A stretch of DNA of 64,000 nt from Siphonodentalium dalli (lineage: Eukaryota > Mollusca > Scaphopoda > Gadilida > Siphonodentaliidae): contig CP136064.1 in NCBI GenBank assembly GCA_032622095.1, positions 36,880,426 through 36,944,425 of the forward strand, in the 5' to 3' direction. Below, piece after piece: positions 38,752 to 50,547 of the stretch. The notes under the pieces were generated by a model. The model ran no database searches, was not told the DNA's origin, and was given only the letters and a program-made list of their open reading frames with translations. Numbering within the stretch: the first letter of the stretch is position 1; the number at the start of each line of letters is the position of its first letter. A program made the translations under genes and the position numbers.

Positions 38752-40344
38752 TATATTTCGTCGTATGTAGAATCCATGTGTATCCCGTATAATGGCTCTG
38801 ACCATCTCCGAGGTTTTTGAGAGAAGTGGTAGTTTAATCTTCTGGCTCTGTTTTGAGTACAAGATGACTGATCATCAGATCACTGGTGGAATCTCTGTGC
38901 ACGGAAAGCTTGTGTTTCAGTTTATCACCGCATGCTCTTCATAATATTTAAATCATGGTTTCAAATCTCAGCTCGTTCCGTTATACAACTCGTGTGCTCC
39001 GTTAGTCCTCCATTTGTGTACACTAACTGCGTAATATCTCGCCAGTTCCTTAACTTTCCCGGGGAAGTCTCCTGTAATATTGCCTGGTCATTCAGAATCC
39101 TGAAACAATGATGATTTAAAATTAATTAATTAAACTTTAGTGAAAATATCTGAAAAGCAAACGGCAACTTAGATCATTCGTATATATAGCGGTCATATTA
39201 TAAACCGTTTAATACGGATACTTGTTGATATTCTGACTTGTGTTGACAGCGAACTTTGTAATATTGAAAAAATAATGCAGGGACCATTGAATTGATTAAT
39301 ACACGGGAAATTTTCAACATTGTAAGAGACGCAAATCAAAATCGCTCACCAAAGTCACTTAAATCATGCAATCGCGAGCTTGGACATTCACCAACCCGTA
39401 CGTGCAAGACAGATACATAATATACGGTCAGTAATAATGATTTTAGAATAAAGGGTTTGAAACTTATGTGCCGCTTTAAATTTTGTTTTACCACTGGTGA
39501 GACTAGCCCCCAAAACGGATTCTATATTCTTGCAACTCAAAAAGATACACGCGTAACTGAGAAAGTTTGAGATTTAGATAGTGTCACCCTATCCATTTCA
39601 GATGACATGCACATATACAATATATCCTTTTCATTTCGATATAGATCGATTATATCTGCATTACTTCTTGCCAATACCGTAGATATAAACTTACCTCAAT
39701 TTCACGATACCACAAAATCCAAAGAAGACTGTTATTCTATGAAGAATTGATTGAACATTGAGTTATAGACATCACAGACAAATAGATACAGTAAACATAT
39801 ACAATGCAGAGTGTGATTTAAATGAGGCCAAACTTAACTGGCTTTCCCTGCGTGGTAACTTAGCACAGATGTTATTCCATCCAAAAGTCACCGAATTCTA
39901 CCATATCAATGGTATTGTATTACACCCAGCAGACTATTGATAGACAAATCACAGCATGATACATGTCGGGAATTCGCTCTGGCGTAGTCAAAAACGGTGG
40001 TGTTTAAGACAAACATCAAAATATAAACGCTGGCGTTTTATACCATACGAAACAAGTGCAATTAGCCATAAATATTTGTTTAAGAACATTTATTACCACA
40101 TATATTTATTTTAAAGTTAATTTGTAGTTGAATTAATAAATCTGGCAATTGTATTCAGATTTTAAATTACAGTGCTGCACTGTCGAAGATAGTAATGCAA
40201 CTGTTTAAAACATGTTGAGTGTTTTATTATAAACACTAGCGATTTCATATGTTACAAATAAACACATGATCGGTATATTTATAAACACTACCAATTTTAA
40301 TAAAACATGTGACACGTTTATATATCTTCAAATGTTTAGCAGTG
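37439..40344. mobile_element. CACTG-ended non-coding DNA transposon (2906 bp), element 2
   Basis: It interrupts the right arm at TTATCGGTA^GAATAAAAG with a TA duplicated on both sides. Ends are CACTGCAAAAAATAA and TGTTTAGCAGTG. The left ~380 bp and right ~160 bp contain many copies of a palindromic ATAAACAC...GTGTTTAT motif. The interior holds three copies of a GTCACGTGGTTTCT motif (38477-38535), inverted GCGAG/CTCGC-flanked blocks near 38210-38345 and a (TA)n tract. No transposase-like ORF is seen. Length, termini and target-duplication size match element 1, but the subterminal motif differs, so it is a distinct family of the same type. Confidence 0.8.
38689..38749. repeat. (TA)n microsatellite
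   Basis: About 30 uninterrupted TA dinucleotides inside element 2. Confidence 0.95.
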
Positions 40345-40970
40345 TAGAATAAAAGCGCACATGACGCCGGTTCGAATCGCTATGTAATGGTGATACACCC
40401 CACGACATATATATGTCGACAACCCGCCGTTTGTTTGTTTTGGACAAACGTGACACTTGTCCGAAAATATGACGCAAAACTCAGAATATTCAGAACTAAA
40501 CTATACATCGGTGAACCCGGGGGTTTCAAACCGCACTTAAGATTTGCTCTGTTTTTCAGTAGAATTGAAGCGCAAATGACGCCGTTTCGAATGCATTTGC
40601 CATGGTGATATACCCCACGACATATGCATGTCGACAGAACTCGCAATCGACACATGTGAGGAACGTAGTTCTTGTCCGCAACTAAGGTGGTTTTCGAACC
40701 ATACTCGCGATTCTGTTGCAAACTATATTGGGCTGAATATCTCCAAATTCACGTCCTTAGCAATATATAAACGGTAGTCGTGTTATCCCATCCTGTATAT
40801 ACGAGCGAAGGTAACCATGCTCCTTGTACATCCATCTTTTCGATTTTATGTTTAATTTTAAATTAAATTTGAATAAATTTAAAATTAAAAAAACGAGATA
40901 TCCTTTAAATATTTGTTCAATAATATCACCTGGTGATAACAGTGTCGACACTCCATACGTGAGCATGCTC
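40345..40970 (-). repeat. Modular tandem array, right arm part 2 (inverted)
   Basis: The inverted array resumes after element 2 with the A/B module structure and ends at GTGTCGACACTCCATACGTG near 40963. The sequence after about 40970 is unrelated. Confidence 0.85.
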
Positions 40971-41222
40971 TATCGGATTCCGGATGACACCAAATCCCCA
41001 GACTTGACCTTGAAAGAATTCCTGCGACAAAGGACCGCCATCAACCGGAAACTCAAGAAAGCGCTAAAGCAAGATTACATTGTGTTCGAAAACATCCGGT
41101 TTCCAAGAGACTATATAAATAGCACCAAGGATAAAGTACATCTGTCAGTATCGAGTGAATCCGACATGTGTGGCACCCAGAAGTATTTTCGCACGATAAG
41201 AAACGCCTTGCGAAGACACTGA
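40971..41222 (+). pseudogene. C-terminal coding fragment, possibly SGNH-hydrolase-like
   Basis: The frame entering from the array becomes protein-like at about 40971 (YRIPDDTKSPDLTLKEFL) and ends at TGA 41222 with DKVHLS...GTQKYFRTIRNALRRH. That ending resembles the last segment of SGNH/GDSL-type proteins (D-x-VHL followed by G..KYFR.IR), which occur in invertebrate retroelements. Only about 80 residues are present with no start of their own, so it is a truncated piece. Identity is tentative. Confidence 0.3.
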
Positions 41223-41485
41223 TTCAACTCGCCCACAAGAACCCTGGTCCCAATTGCATTGATTTTTTTCATTATGGCGAGGATGGCGTCGACGATAACT
41301 CGTGTCTTCGATGTCGCCGATATACCGTTTCCACTTGCGTGCAAGAATACGACATCTGGCTTCAATTCTTTACTAAATTATCGATTAACAGATAGTTCTC
41401 TTAGGAAATGTTCAGGTAATAAGCCCAACAAGCGGCCATATGCCGTTTTTTTAAACTTGTTATCTGAACATTTCCATCCAATAAA
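41223..41485. other. Unassigned sequence after the coding fragment
   Basis: Fairly GC-balanced sequence with overlapping short open frames in two registers. It may be more degraded mobile-element coding sequence. No motif recognised. Confidence 0.3.
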
Positions 41486-41701
41486 TACAGTAATGCTTTA
41501 ATTAATGGACTCCTTAACGAAAGCAGAATTACGGTAATTTTTCAGGATTTAGTCAGAAATATGGCTTGTTGCCATTCATCGGAAAGCTCTCGGGGAGAGC
41601 TTTCCGATGAATGGCAGCAAGCCATATTCCTGACTAAATCGTGAAAAATTACCCATAATTCTGTTGTGGTTAAGGATTCCATTAATTAGAGAATTACTGT
41701 A
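41486..41701. mobile_element. Palindromic hairpin MITE, copy A
   Basis: A 216-bp near-perfect hairpin. It starts TACAGTAATGC and ends GAATTACTGTA, with a tiny loop between AGCTCTC and GAGAGCT near 41591. Arms share CAGAATTA, TTTCAGGATTTAGTC and AATATGGCTTG. TA at both ends suggests a Tc1/mariner-type target duplication. Copies B and C are at 48107 and 48797. Confidence 0.9.
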
Positions 41702-43289
41702 GGTCTCCTTCTTAACTGTATTATCCATTTTGCTTATTTCAACTTAACATTTCCCACTTGTGAATACAAATCCTCCTGCACATTTCTGTTTCTCTGTCAG
41801 TCGTCGTCTATACACCATACATAAAAGACTATTCAAGGTTCTGCCTACAGCGTGGAAATATCCCAGCGTTTCAAGTGATAGCACCGAATTCAGACCCCGC
41901 CACCCCCGTCTTTGGAAAAAGCTTCACTGTGAGAAAACCTATCACTGAGTTGCGTGCATGTAAATTAACTGAGATGTTATCATGGGCCCACTACATGAAG
42001 GCTAGACATCAGCATTGATCATATTCCTGCAGGGATGGGCTGTTACGTGTTGAATTTGGTTCCACGGGCTTGGTGCCCCCTCTCTTATCAGACATGGATG
42101 TATGACCCTATAGTCATATATATATTTCTTGACAACATTATGCTATGTTCATATAAGACCACATGTACTGATTTACAACCCTAATTACGCCGTCGTCTCG
42201 CGCTGCATAGCACCGAATTCAGACCCCACCACGAACCCCCGTTTTTTGGAAAAAAGCTTATTTAGCACTACCAATATACCGGCCAAATTAATTAAGTAAA
42301 AAGTCAAAGCATATTAGCAAGACAACTTGACCAGGGAGTGTGGTCACACGGTACAGTGAGTCAGTAGTATTATTATTAGTATGTGTACACATGGCCAATA
42401 CACTAGACTGTACACATAATCAGTACACTGCGGGTGTACTAATTATGTATACAGTCTAGTGTATTATATAACTACTGTTAATCCCCAGTACACCAATGCA
42501 CCGTATACAGTGGTCGCCATCGGATGTTTGTCTAGCGCATGCATTAAGCTGTTGTCCTTGTATTGTCAGGTCGTAAATTGACTTGACTTAGCTGGCACTG
42601 TGAATCGTCTCTGTATTGGTTTGTTTTCGGAAATAATATTTTGATCGATGATAGTTTTTATATGTATACTAATTATTTCCCCACCCAGATATTTACCCAC
42701 CGGACATTTCCCCTGCTAATAAAATGCTTTATGCTGAATCCTTTATCTGTACAAAACCATTTGCAAATATCGTCAACAATTAAAGTATATCTTGTATAAA
42801 ATCTTCGGATTTACTTCACCCATCGGAACCCAAATAACTCTGCACATAAAATTGTCAGAGTCTTCACTTACGCCCGTGCTATGGGATGCAGGTGGTCCAT
42901 ACAGACACAACGAAACGAAATAAACAAAACATACTGTCTCTGCGCATTTGGCTATAGCAGAATAGCGGTATGATGGCGCATTGAATCACATTGAATCACA
43001 CGCTCTGCCTTGCGGTTGTTTTTTAAACAACTAACAAACTAACACCATTTTAAAATTATAACACGGGGCCCCGCTCCTTTTCAGCGCACCAGATGACACG
43101 CTCAGCTCAACCATATACTAAATTAAAGGGACCCACCGGGACAACCCCCACACCCCATATTAAAGCTCGTGGGCTCTTCCCCAATTAATCCATCCAATCA
43201 ATTCAATCAACGAAATAACATTAATTCATTATGTCCGCTTTTGCCGGGTTCAGACATGATTATTTTATGTGTGCTATATCTCCAACAAC
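41702..43289. other. Non-coding stretch with a direct repeat and a palindrome
   Basis: A direct repeat (ATAGCACCGAATTCAGACCCC ... GGAAAAAGCTT type) occurs at about 41878-41930 and 42207-42258. A strong inverted repeat is listed separately at 42397-42465. Otherwise AT-rich, no gene recognised. Confidence 0.5.
42397..42465. repeat. Inverted repeat with 32-bp arms
   Basis: The left arm (42397-42428) and right arm (42434-42465) are near-perfect reverse complements (AATACACTAGACTGTAC ... GTCTAGTGTATT) around a 5-base loop. Weaker pairing extends outward (CAGTAGT / ACTACTG), so this is probably the core of a small MITE. Confidence 0.75.
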
Positions 43290-43452
43290 AACAAACCGGG
43301 GGGTGAAGGAGAAGATCACTCGATCTTTTCGACCATCCCGGGCGCTCCGCGCCCATCTACTCACTCACCTTTATCGCGGATATCAAAGAATGTTTTGACT
43401 GGTCAGTAAAGCCTGCATGGTTATGGAGGAATAAATAATCTCTCTCTCTCTA
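43290..43452 (+). mobile_element. Truncated retroelement 3' tail with (TC)n end
   Basis: A GGGGTGAAGGAGAAG ... CACTCGATCTTTTCGACC ... ATCCCGGGC block resembles that at 12670-12725. It is followed by GGAGGAATAAATAAT and a (TC)n run to about 43452. A shared GC-rich block, an AATAAA signal and a simple-repeat end fit a severely 5'-truncated LINE copy. Confidence 0.5.
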
Positions 43453-45126
43453 CTCAAGCGATGTCAACTCCGTAGATATTATGTTTTGACAAACATGAAA
43501 GCCTGTTTGGACGATCCCTTGTGACATCAACTTTGAAAAAACAATGTCATTGTTGTGACTATTGTTATCAAAGTGTGAATTATAGACATGTTAATGCTAT
43601 AAAGAGCGTTTTATTTTGTATTTATAATTTTGCAAAGAAAACAATTTATCATGAATAATATGGTAATAAGTAAATAAATAATATATAACAGTATTTTACG
43701 TTATGAAAAGTGTAATGTGATCGTGTTTAAACGGGTACTGTCCGTCAATTTCTATAAATCTAATATCGATAATATATAGAAAAATAAGTAATTTGAGTCG
43801 CGGATGTACATGTTCAGGTTAACAGGCTCTCTTAATATCAAAGATAATAAAAGGGTCGAGATCTCTTAAAAATCAAAGTTAATATATAAAGAGCGTTTAA
43901 TTTGATATTTAAAATTTGGCAAAGAACATTTTAGAATATTAATTCTTACATGCCGTGTAATTAATATGGTAACTTAGTCCGCAGACTGATCGATATCGAG
44001 CGACTAAGACTAGGTGAACCACCATCAAAGAGCGCTCAAAAACAAGCTACACAAACTGTGTTGACTTCAACAGCGGGAAGGAGAGCATGGTGGATTTCAT
44101 GGACATCGTTGGCCATTCCATTATAGATTCAAGTGATTTGTTATGAACTGTTTTTATTATTTATTGTTTTTCCATGTATAATATTCGTTGAAACAAATCT
44201 GATTTTACCAAACTAGTACTTAGTAGTCAATCCGTTAAAATTAGTTTACACTAAACACAAGCTTACAGTTTCGTTGATTCTACCCCCCCCCCCCCCACTC
44301 CCGCCCGCCTCGAATTTTACTCCACGTACTCCAACAAAACTGGAAGATGATAAAACATTGGTCATATATAGTCACGCTTTTAACGAAGCAACGAGCGAAA
44401 GAGTTAAACAGTCCTGCAATGTTTGTCCGACTTAAGTTATATACTGATGTCGGAATGGCATATTTCTTAATGTTATTGATATACAATCACCCCGACCCCA
44501 CTCCCGCGTTTTAGCTCCATCATAATCAACTATTCGTTCAACAAACTGAGAGTTTCAGTGGCACCATAGTAGTAAAGAGCAAAGCCTATGCTGCAGACTA
44601 GACTTATCGATTGACTATCATAATATTTTTAATATTATATCATAACTTCAGTGTTTACTATCCGATTTCTCCGGCTGATGGGTCTAACTGTAAAGAAATT
44701 GTAATATAAATCACAATTTGCTATTAATATGAAAGTATTGAGTCCAAATTTGTAAGATAAAAGTTTAACTACAGATTACATAGTCTATCACGCAATCTTA
44801 CATAACACGATTGACAGCAGCCGCGCTGAGAACAATGGTATATACCGCAACGCGCAACATAATTACCAGTAATTCTGCTATACTAGCTGCTATAGGATAA
44901 TTGGTACCCGGGGTATGAATGAGTCCAGATTGTAGAGGCACTGTCCACGTCGTGGCAACCTTTGCAGATTCATACACATTATACATAAAAGAGCGAGTTG
45001 CTCTCCTGGTTCATCTGAACCTTAAAGTTATCACAACCATCGTCATTGCGACCTTGTGTGTTTGTTTATGTATTGCTATATGTATTACCATGTATGTTCT
45101 TAATACCATGTACTATGGTGAAAGAA
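43453..45126. other. Non-coding stretch
   Basis: Contains ATAAAGAGCGTTTTA/ATAAAGAGCGTTTAA at about 43600 and 43887, each followed by similar AATTTTGCAAAGAA-type sequence, so a short diverged direct repeat of the TTAA MITE family is likely. A C14 run lies at 44283-44296. Short open frames, including one with a hydrophobic segment at 44919-45134, are not convincing genes. Confidence 0.4.
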
Positions 45127-45417
45127 TTAAATGATACTGGTAAACATAAAGAGCGTTGTTTGTTACTATTTTCCTCATTTGTGTGTGTTTAGGCAATAGA
45201 ATTTCGCTGTATCGTGTAAACAGAATCACACCTGCTGTATCACGAGCAAGTTCTTGTTTACATACACCATCATATACGTCTTGGCGACAATATTCTATTT
45301 ACGCTCTGATTGTGGCATATTCATGAGCGGAACTGTATGTATTTTGGTGTTCCTTCTATTGATGGCGATTTGAACAAATATAAATAATCATGCAACGAAC
45401 GCCACCCGTGCCTTTAA
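45127..45417 (+). mobile_element. Kolobok-like TTAA MITE, right half
   Basis: It shares ATAAAGAGCGTT, CATTTGTGTGTG, a GATTTGAACAAATA block and the terminal GCCACCCGTGCCTTTAA with the right half of the family. The left terminal inverted repeat is missing. Confidence 0.6.
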
Positions 45418-47028
45418 ATCAAGTTTGCTACGCCGAGTACCATATATACATATAGCTATATGAATATATTGGTTTTATAAACAGGGCGGAGAGTGGACAG
45501 CTATCCCGTTTGAAAATTCGACTATAATTGTTACCTTAAAAATTCAAGTTGTAATCAAGAAAAGAAAGATTGAACATTAATTTTTATTCAATATCATTTT
45601 ATATATAACAAGTATATACAGCGTATCATGGAACCCCACCCTTTTTTTCTTTCACCCTTTTCTTTCGTGACCCCCCCCCCCCCGCCCGCCCTGAGGATAC
45701 ACACCAGAGCAGGTGCTAATACATTTAGCTGAAATCCACACACACACGCACACCCTCACACACACACTGTACGCAGTTTGGAAGAAGGTATACTATATGT
45801 TTGATAATTACCCACAGTACTGATATACCGACTATGCTCTGGTCAAGGCCACAGCCATTTTCATACTATTTTATATATAACAAACGCTCTTTTTTTCATG
45901 TTTTTTATTGGTACCAAACACTGTGATCAAATTTGTATTTTGTTTGACGTTGATGTGTCTTTATATGAGGTATATATAACGCCCGTAGAAAGTATTTACT
46001 GACCTATTTCCATACCGCGAAAAATAAAGTTGAAGGGATCGGACTCGGTATTGTCGAAATTTCAGTAGAATAAATGGCGCTGTTAATATTGTGTTTTGAT
46101 TTCCTCGGAGAGTTCAAATTATTCGTCTATGTATTACTCTATATAAGGTTCAGAACTTCGGAGACGCTCGGACTGTAAAAATACTAATTTTTTTTTTTTA
46201 AATAATCTCAAATCTCAAAACCTCAGCTGGTTGACGAAATAACCCACGCCAATCTGACCTTTTTGAGATTATTTAAGAAAACAACAAATGGAAAAACCAC
46301 AATTGACACATAAATTACCAGTTTCCCAAAACCATCGATGTTATACAAAATCAATAGTTTTTTCACTAAATAGTCAATTCAAGGTGATATACTCCCAATT
46401 CAAGCGTGTTATTGTATTCGGTAGAATGTAAATCAGAACCAAATATGTTTTGTCAAAAATAGCATGAAACCATAAATATTTCTTTAATATTATATTTTTA
46501 ATATATGTAATAATCTTTAAAAAAAAAATCCCGAACCCATGTGTAAAATTTATATTATTAAATATTATAATGACCATATTAATGGTTGGGCTGTGGCGGC
46601 ACAACATAAGTACCACCGTCGTTCATAAATCTTATGCCATTATGCGGCCTGACAAGTGTAGTTTACCGCCTACGAGGCTAGGTCGAGAATTACATAATTG
46701 GGCAATAAAAGTGCCAGGGCACATTTCTTTGTCTGTTAAGGAATCTATCGGCTCGGCATATGTCTGAGTTTTTCGAATACCCTCTGAACTAATACACAAA
46801 CGTTCAATTGGTTTCTACGAGTCACGTGCTCCTGAGTCACGTGCGGCTTAATACACAAACATGCCATTGGGTTTCAGAGTCACGTGTAACTGATTCCAAG
46901 AATTATTGGATTTCCACACAATTTTCAGGAACATAAAACGATTTCACCATTAAATATAAACCCATACCTGGTTACTGTATTTACACGCTGCTTCGAATTA
47001 TCATCAAAACTTCAAATATTTTATCATC
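45418..47028. other. Non-coding stretch upstream of the transposase
   Basis: Poly-C (about 45669-45683), (CA)n (about 45738-45768) and an AAATAATCTCAAA/TTTGAGATTATTT inverted pair (46200/46261) are present. Two GAGTCACGTG motifs lie at about 46820-46885. The leader of the transposase gene is probably near the right end, but no terminal inverted repeat was identified. Confidence 0.4.
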
Positions 47029-48045
47029 ATGGTTGTCGGAGAAAGAGTACCGTTGGCCATTCGCCACAAAATCGTGATACTAAAACAACGTGGTATGAAA
47101 AATGTTGCTGTGAAACGACAGCTGTTTGAAACCGGCTTCAAGATTACCGTAAAAACTATTCATCTCATATGGAAGAGGTTCGGCCATACACAGAAGTTGA
47201 ACGACAATCGTCGACCTGGCCGCACAAACATTTTGGGGAAGTTTGGTAAACGCCTCATCCAAGCCGAAATGAGGTGCAATCCAAAGACAACATCGGCTCG
47301 TCTGTCGCAAATGTTGAGGGGACATGGAATCTTTGCATCGAGTCAGACAATCTGCAGAGAAAGGATGGTAATGAACTTCATATACAAAAGAACAAAGTAT
47401 TGCCAAGTTGTTCGGTACACAAACAGACCAAAGAGGTTCCAGTTCGCAAGAGAGTGCATCCTGTCCGGCGAGACATTCAACGATGTCATATTCAGCGATG
47501 AATGCACTGTTCAGATCGATTGTTCAACGAAAAAGCAATACAGAGAGAAGGAACAACCTGTTCCGCTAGTTGGGAAGCCAAAACACCCATACTCGGTGCA
47601 TGTGTGGGCCGGGATTTCGCGCCGAGGTGCAACGAATGTGGGAATATTTGGCGGCAGAATGAACAGTGTGTTCTACCAAGTGATTCTTCAACGCGAGTTG
47701 CTTTCATTCATAAGAAACAAGTTTCCAGAATCACATGGACTATACCAAGACAATGACCCGAAACATGTTTCCATTTCAACAAAACTTTTCATGAGGGACA
47801 CCAATATTAATCATTGGTTGTCGCCTGCGGAGTCACCTGACATGAACCCGATTGAATTGATATGGGTGCGAATGAAGGACTATTTGAGAAAAGTTGCACA
47901 ACCATCTAACAAACAAGAACTGCACGCTGGAATAAAAACATTCTGGAACACATTATCGCCAGCAGTATGCAACAAATATATTGACCACTTATACAAAGTG
48001 ATTCCGGAGGTCATTCGAAAAAACGGCAAAGCAACTGGATATTAA
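47029..48045 (+). CDS. Tc1-like (DD34E) transposase, intact
   Basis: An ATG at 47029 opens 338 uninterrupted codons, the usual length for Tc1-family transposases. The first ~120 residues should be paired helix-turn-helix DNA-binding domains with a GRPR-like linker (RRPGR at 61-65). The catalytic triad is visible: D157 in FSDE, D241 in YQDNDPKH and E276 in NPIELIW, 34 residues between the last two. VWAGIS at about 192-197 and SPDMNPIE are family hallmarks. It would cut and paste a TA-targeting element in the nucleus. Terminal inverted repeats flanking it were not found by eye. A hairpin MITE starts 61 bp after the stop codon. Intact coding suggests a recent copy or selection. Confidence 0.9.
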   Translation: MVVGERVPLAIRHKIVILKQRGMKNVAVKRQLFETGFKITVKTIHLIWKRFGHTQKLNDNRRPGRTNILGKFGKRLIQAEMRCNPKTTSARLSQMLRGHGIFASSQTICRERMVMNFIYKRTKYCQVVRYTNRPKRFQFARECILSGETFNDVIFSDECTVQIDCSTKKQYREKEQPVPLVGKPKHPYSVHVWAGISRRGATNVGIFGGRMNSVFYQVILQRELLSFIRNKFPESHGLYQDNDPKHVSISTKLFMRDTNINHWLSPAESPDMNPIELIWVRMKDYLRKVAQPSNKQELHAGIKTFWNTLSPAVCNKYIDHLYKVIPEVIRKNGKATGY

Positions 48046-48106
48046 TTGCATGTCATTGTGTATTTCAACACGGCTCCACCAAACATTCATTGTGCACTTG
48101 CCTATA

Positions 48107-48324
48107 TACAGTAATGCCATAATTAATCTACTCCTTTGACCACAGTAGAATTATGGGTAACTTTTCAGGATTTAGTCGGAAATATGGCTTGTTGCCATTC
48201 ACCGTAAAGCTCTCAGCGAGAGCTTTCCGATGAATGGCAACAAGCCATATTTCCGACTAAATCCTGAAAAGTTACCATAATTCTGCTGTGGTTAAAGGAG
48301 TAGATTAATTAGGGCATCACTGTA
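48107..48324. mobile_element. Palindromic hairpin MITE, copy B
   Basis: 218 bp, TACAGTAATGCC to GCATCACTGTA. Arms match copy A (AGAATTATGGGTAA, TTTCAGGATTTAGTC, ATATGGCTTGTTGCC) around an AGCTCTC/GAGAGCT centre near 48216. Confidence 0.9.
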
Positions 48325-48796
48325 GCTAATATCGGATCTACCTGCTTCCAAAATTACTCTCAAACTACATGAAATTAATTTTAATTCCTCACTATTTTAT
48401 TTACCAATTTTTGAAACCTTTTAATATTTAGCTGCATCTGCATATACATGTATACACTTGAGATCGATGGAGTTCCATCAACTTTTGTCAAACCTTTAAC
48501 ATGACTATTGAACAGCGGTATTCGATGACTAGCTTTTTTATATTCAAATATTTAAATTATTAGCGAAAGATTTATTCGACACGTATATAGCGCGAAGATA
48601 AATGTAATGCATTGTTATTAAATTGCGCCTATATAAGATTCGGGTTACGTATACATTTTGTTCTTTATTCGATAATGTAAAGTGTTGAGGTGGAGTCTGA
48701 TTTTAAAGAATATTATACTCTTTCTTATAAAACGGCTGATTGAACGTCAGATTGTTGTTTAAAATCATCGATTACAAATTACCTGATGTGATGTGC
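48325..48796. other. Non-coding spacer between hairpin MITEs
   Basis: AT-rich; no gene, repeat or regulatory signal recognised. Confidence 0.5.
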
Positions 48797-48990
48797 TACA
48801 GTAATGCCCTAAGTAATTGATTCCATAATCACAGCAGAATTATGGGTAACTTTTCAGGATTTAGTCTGAAATATGGCTTGTTGGCATTCACGGGAAAGCT
48901 CTTGTCGAGAGCTTTCCGATGAATGACAACAAGCCATATTTCCGATTAAATCCTGGAAAGTTACCCATAATTATGTATATGGTTAATGGT
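48797..48990. mobile_element. Palindromic hairpin MITE, copy C
   Basis: It starts TACAGTAATGCCC and carries the same arms with more substitutions. The right terminus is decayed (no ATTACTGTA), so this is the oldest-looking of the three. Confidence 0.85.
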
Positions 48991-50547
48991 TATGAGTCGA
49001 TAATATTGACTTTCCGCCAATTCCAATATAATTAAGTAACATTCAATCATCACCTACACCCCTGTACTTAACGACATTTCGGTCCTGTCTAAGTCAAATG
49101 GTGGGTGTGGTGATCATTGAAATAATATACTTATAGCGACAAGGGTGGAAAGTCAATGAGTTTAATTATCATACACAAAATAAATATGTTCTTGTATTTC
49201 AAAGTTGCACGATCGTCTTGGCAGACCATGGAAATTAAAACAAAACACCAACCCGTGCGGGTCAATATGCAAGCCATGCAATATCAAATTTGACTTACTT
49301 ACTAATTCTTGCCATTATACTCATGTATAAACCTTGAGTCGAATGTTCGACGACATTTCACTAAAGAAACGTAGCGACCATGTAGTCTAACATGTTCTCA
49401 AAGGCTTGAATGTCATAATCGTATTGCATGCATATATATACAGTTTTGTGGTAAAGTGATGAGTTGCAACCCTGATTGTAGTGCCGACATTTTATCGTTA
49501 TATACTGTAAAATCATCGACATTCAAAACCAGCTACGTTCATATATTATTATATACATGTGTGAATAACATTTATACCGCTTGTGTTGTTCATCACTCTA
49601 ATATAATTAAAATTATATACTCGTACAAGTCACTTTTCGTCCTCATTTTCTTTTTAAGCCCTCCTGAACTGCATAGCATTTTGGCCGGTTATATATTGAT
49701 CCGTCCACACAACCAATATGAATCCGACATTATTGTGGGGACGGAGACACGTTAAATACACGGATTTGTAAAGTCCGGGAACCATGCAGATTATGCGATA
49801 ACACATGATGCAATTTATTTATTTGGACATTTCTAAAATTATAAAGAAAAGTACTAACTCCGTGCTCTTTGTTGTGATTGTAATTTGAATTGAGCTAAAT
49901 TTATCCGGCAAATAACGTTCGACTATTCTGCATGATTTTCGGAATTAGCAAATCCGTGATAGCGGGTCTTACATGCATGTACACATTCCTCAGTGCCAAG
50001 ACCGCGGTTTGTCACTTGCGTATAACATAATCTCAAGTCTGGTCCCTATATATATCTCTCTATCATAACACGAAACCGATGTTTTAAGTATATAATGTAT
50101 ACCTATTGAGTATATACTCGTACCAAACATGCCCATTAAAATAAAATAAATTAATTAGTTTATTTTCGCATAAAACCATTGGTCATGCACTTAAATTGCC
50201 TTTAAGATTAGTTTATTCCGGCTGAAGTCAGGTACTGTGTGCGGGACTTTGTAGTCAGGGGTGTATATGGCCTTTTACAAAATAGGGGTGGGTTCATGGA
50301 ATATCAATGGTATAGCCTCAAGTGGACTTGCCGAAAATATCCTGCAGGTTCGGGACCAAACACATATATTACTCGTCGATCGGCATCATTAAAATACGCC
50401 ATGCCCATTATTTTCGTGGCCAAAAAGACATGTTTCGTGCCGATGGGTCATCATGCAGAGACAGGGAGTCAGACAAACAATGCCTTTTATGTATAAAAAG
50501 ATAATATAAATAGCACGGACTTTTATAGTGCGGGCACTTACAATCAG
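48991..50547. other. Non-coding stretch
   Basis: AT-rich with no recognised gene. A short frame at about 50280-50385 reads GSWNINGI, reminiscent of the first motif of LINE endonucleases, but nothing supporting follows. Confidence 0.4.

Noticed and set aside
44919-45134. 71-codon frame with a hydrophobic segment, possible membrane micropeptide
   Set aside because: No splice, promoter or homology support; such frames are expected by chance in this AT-rich DNA.
50280-50385. GSWNINGI-like start of a LINE endonuclease
   Set aside because: No further endonuclease motifs follow in any frame within several hundred bases.
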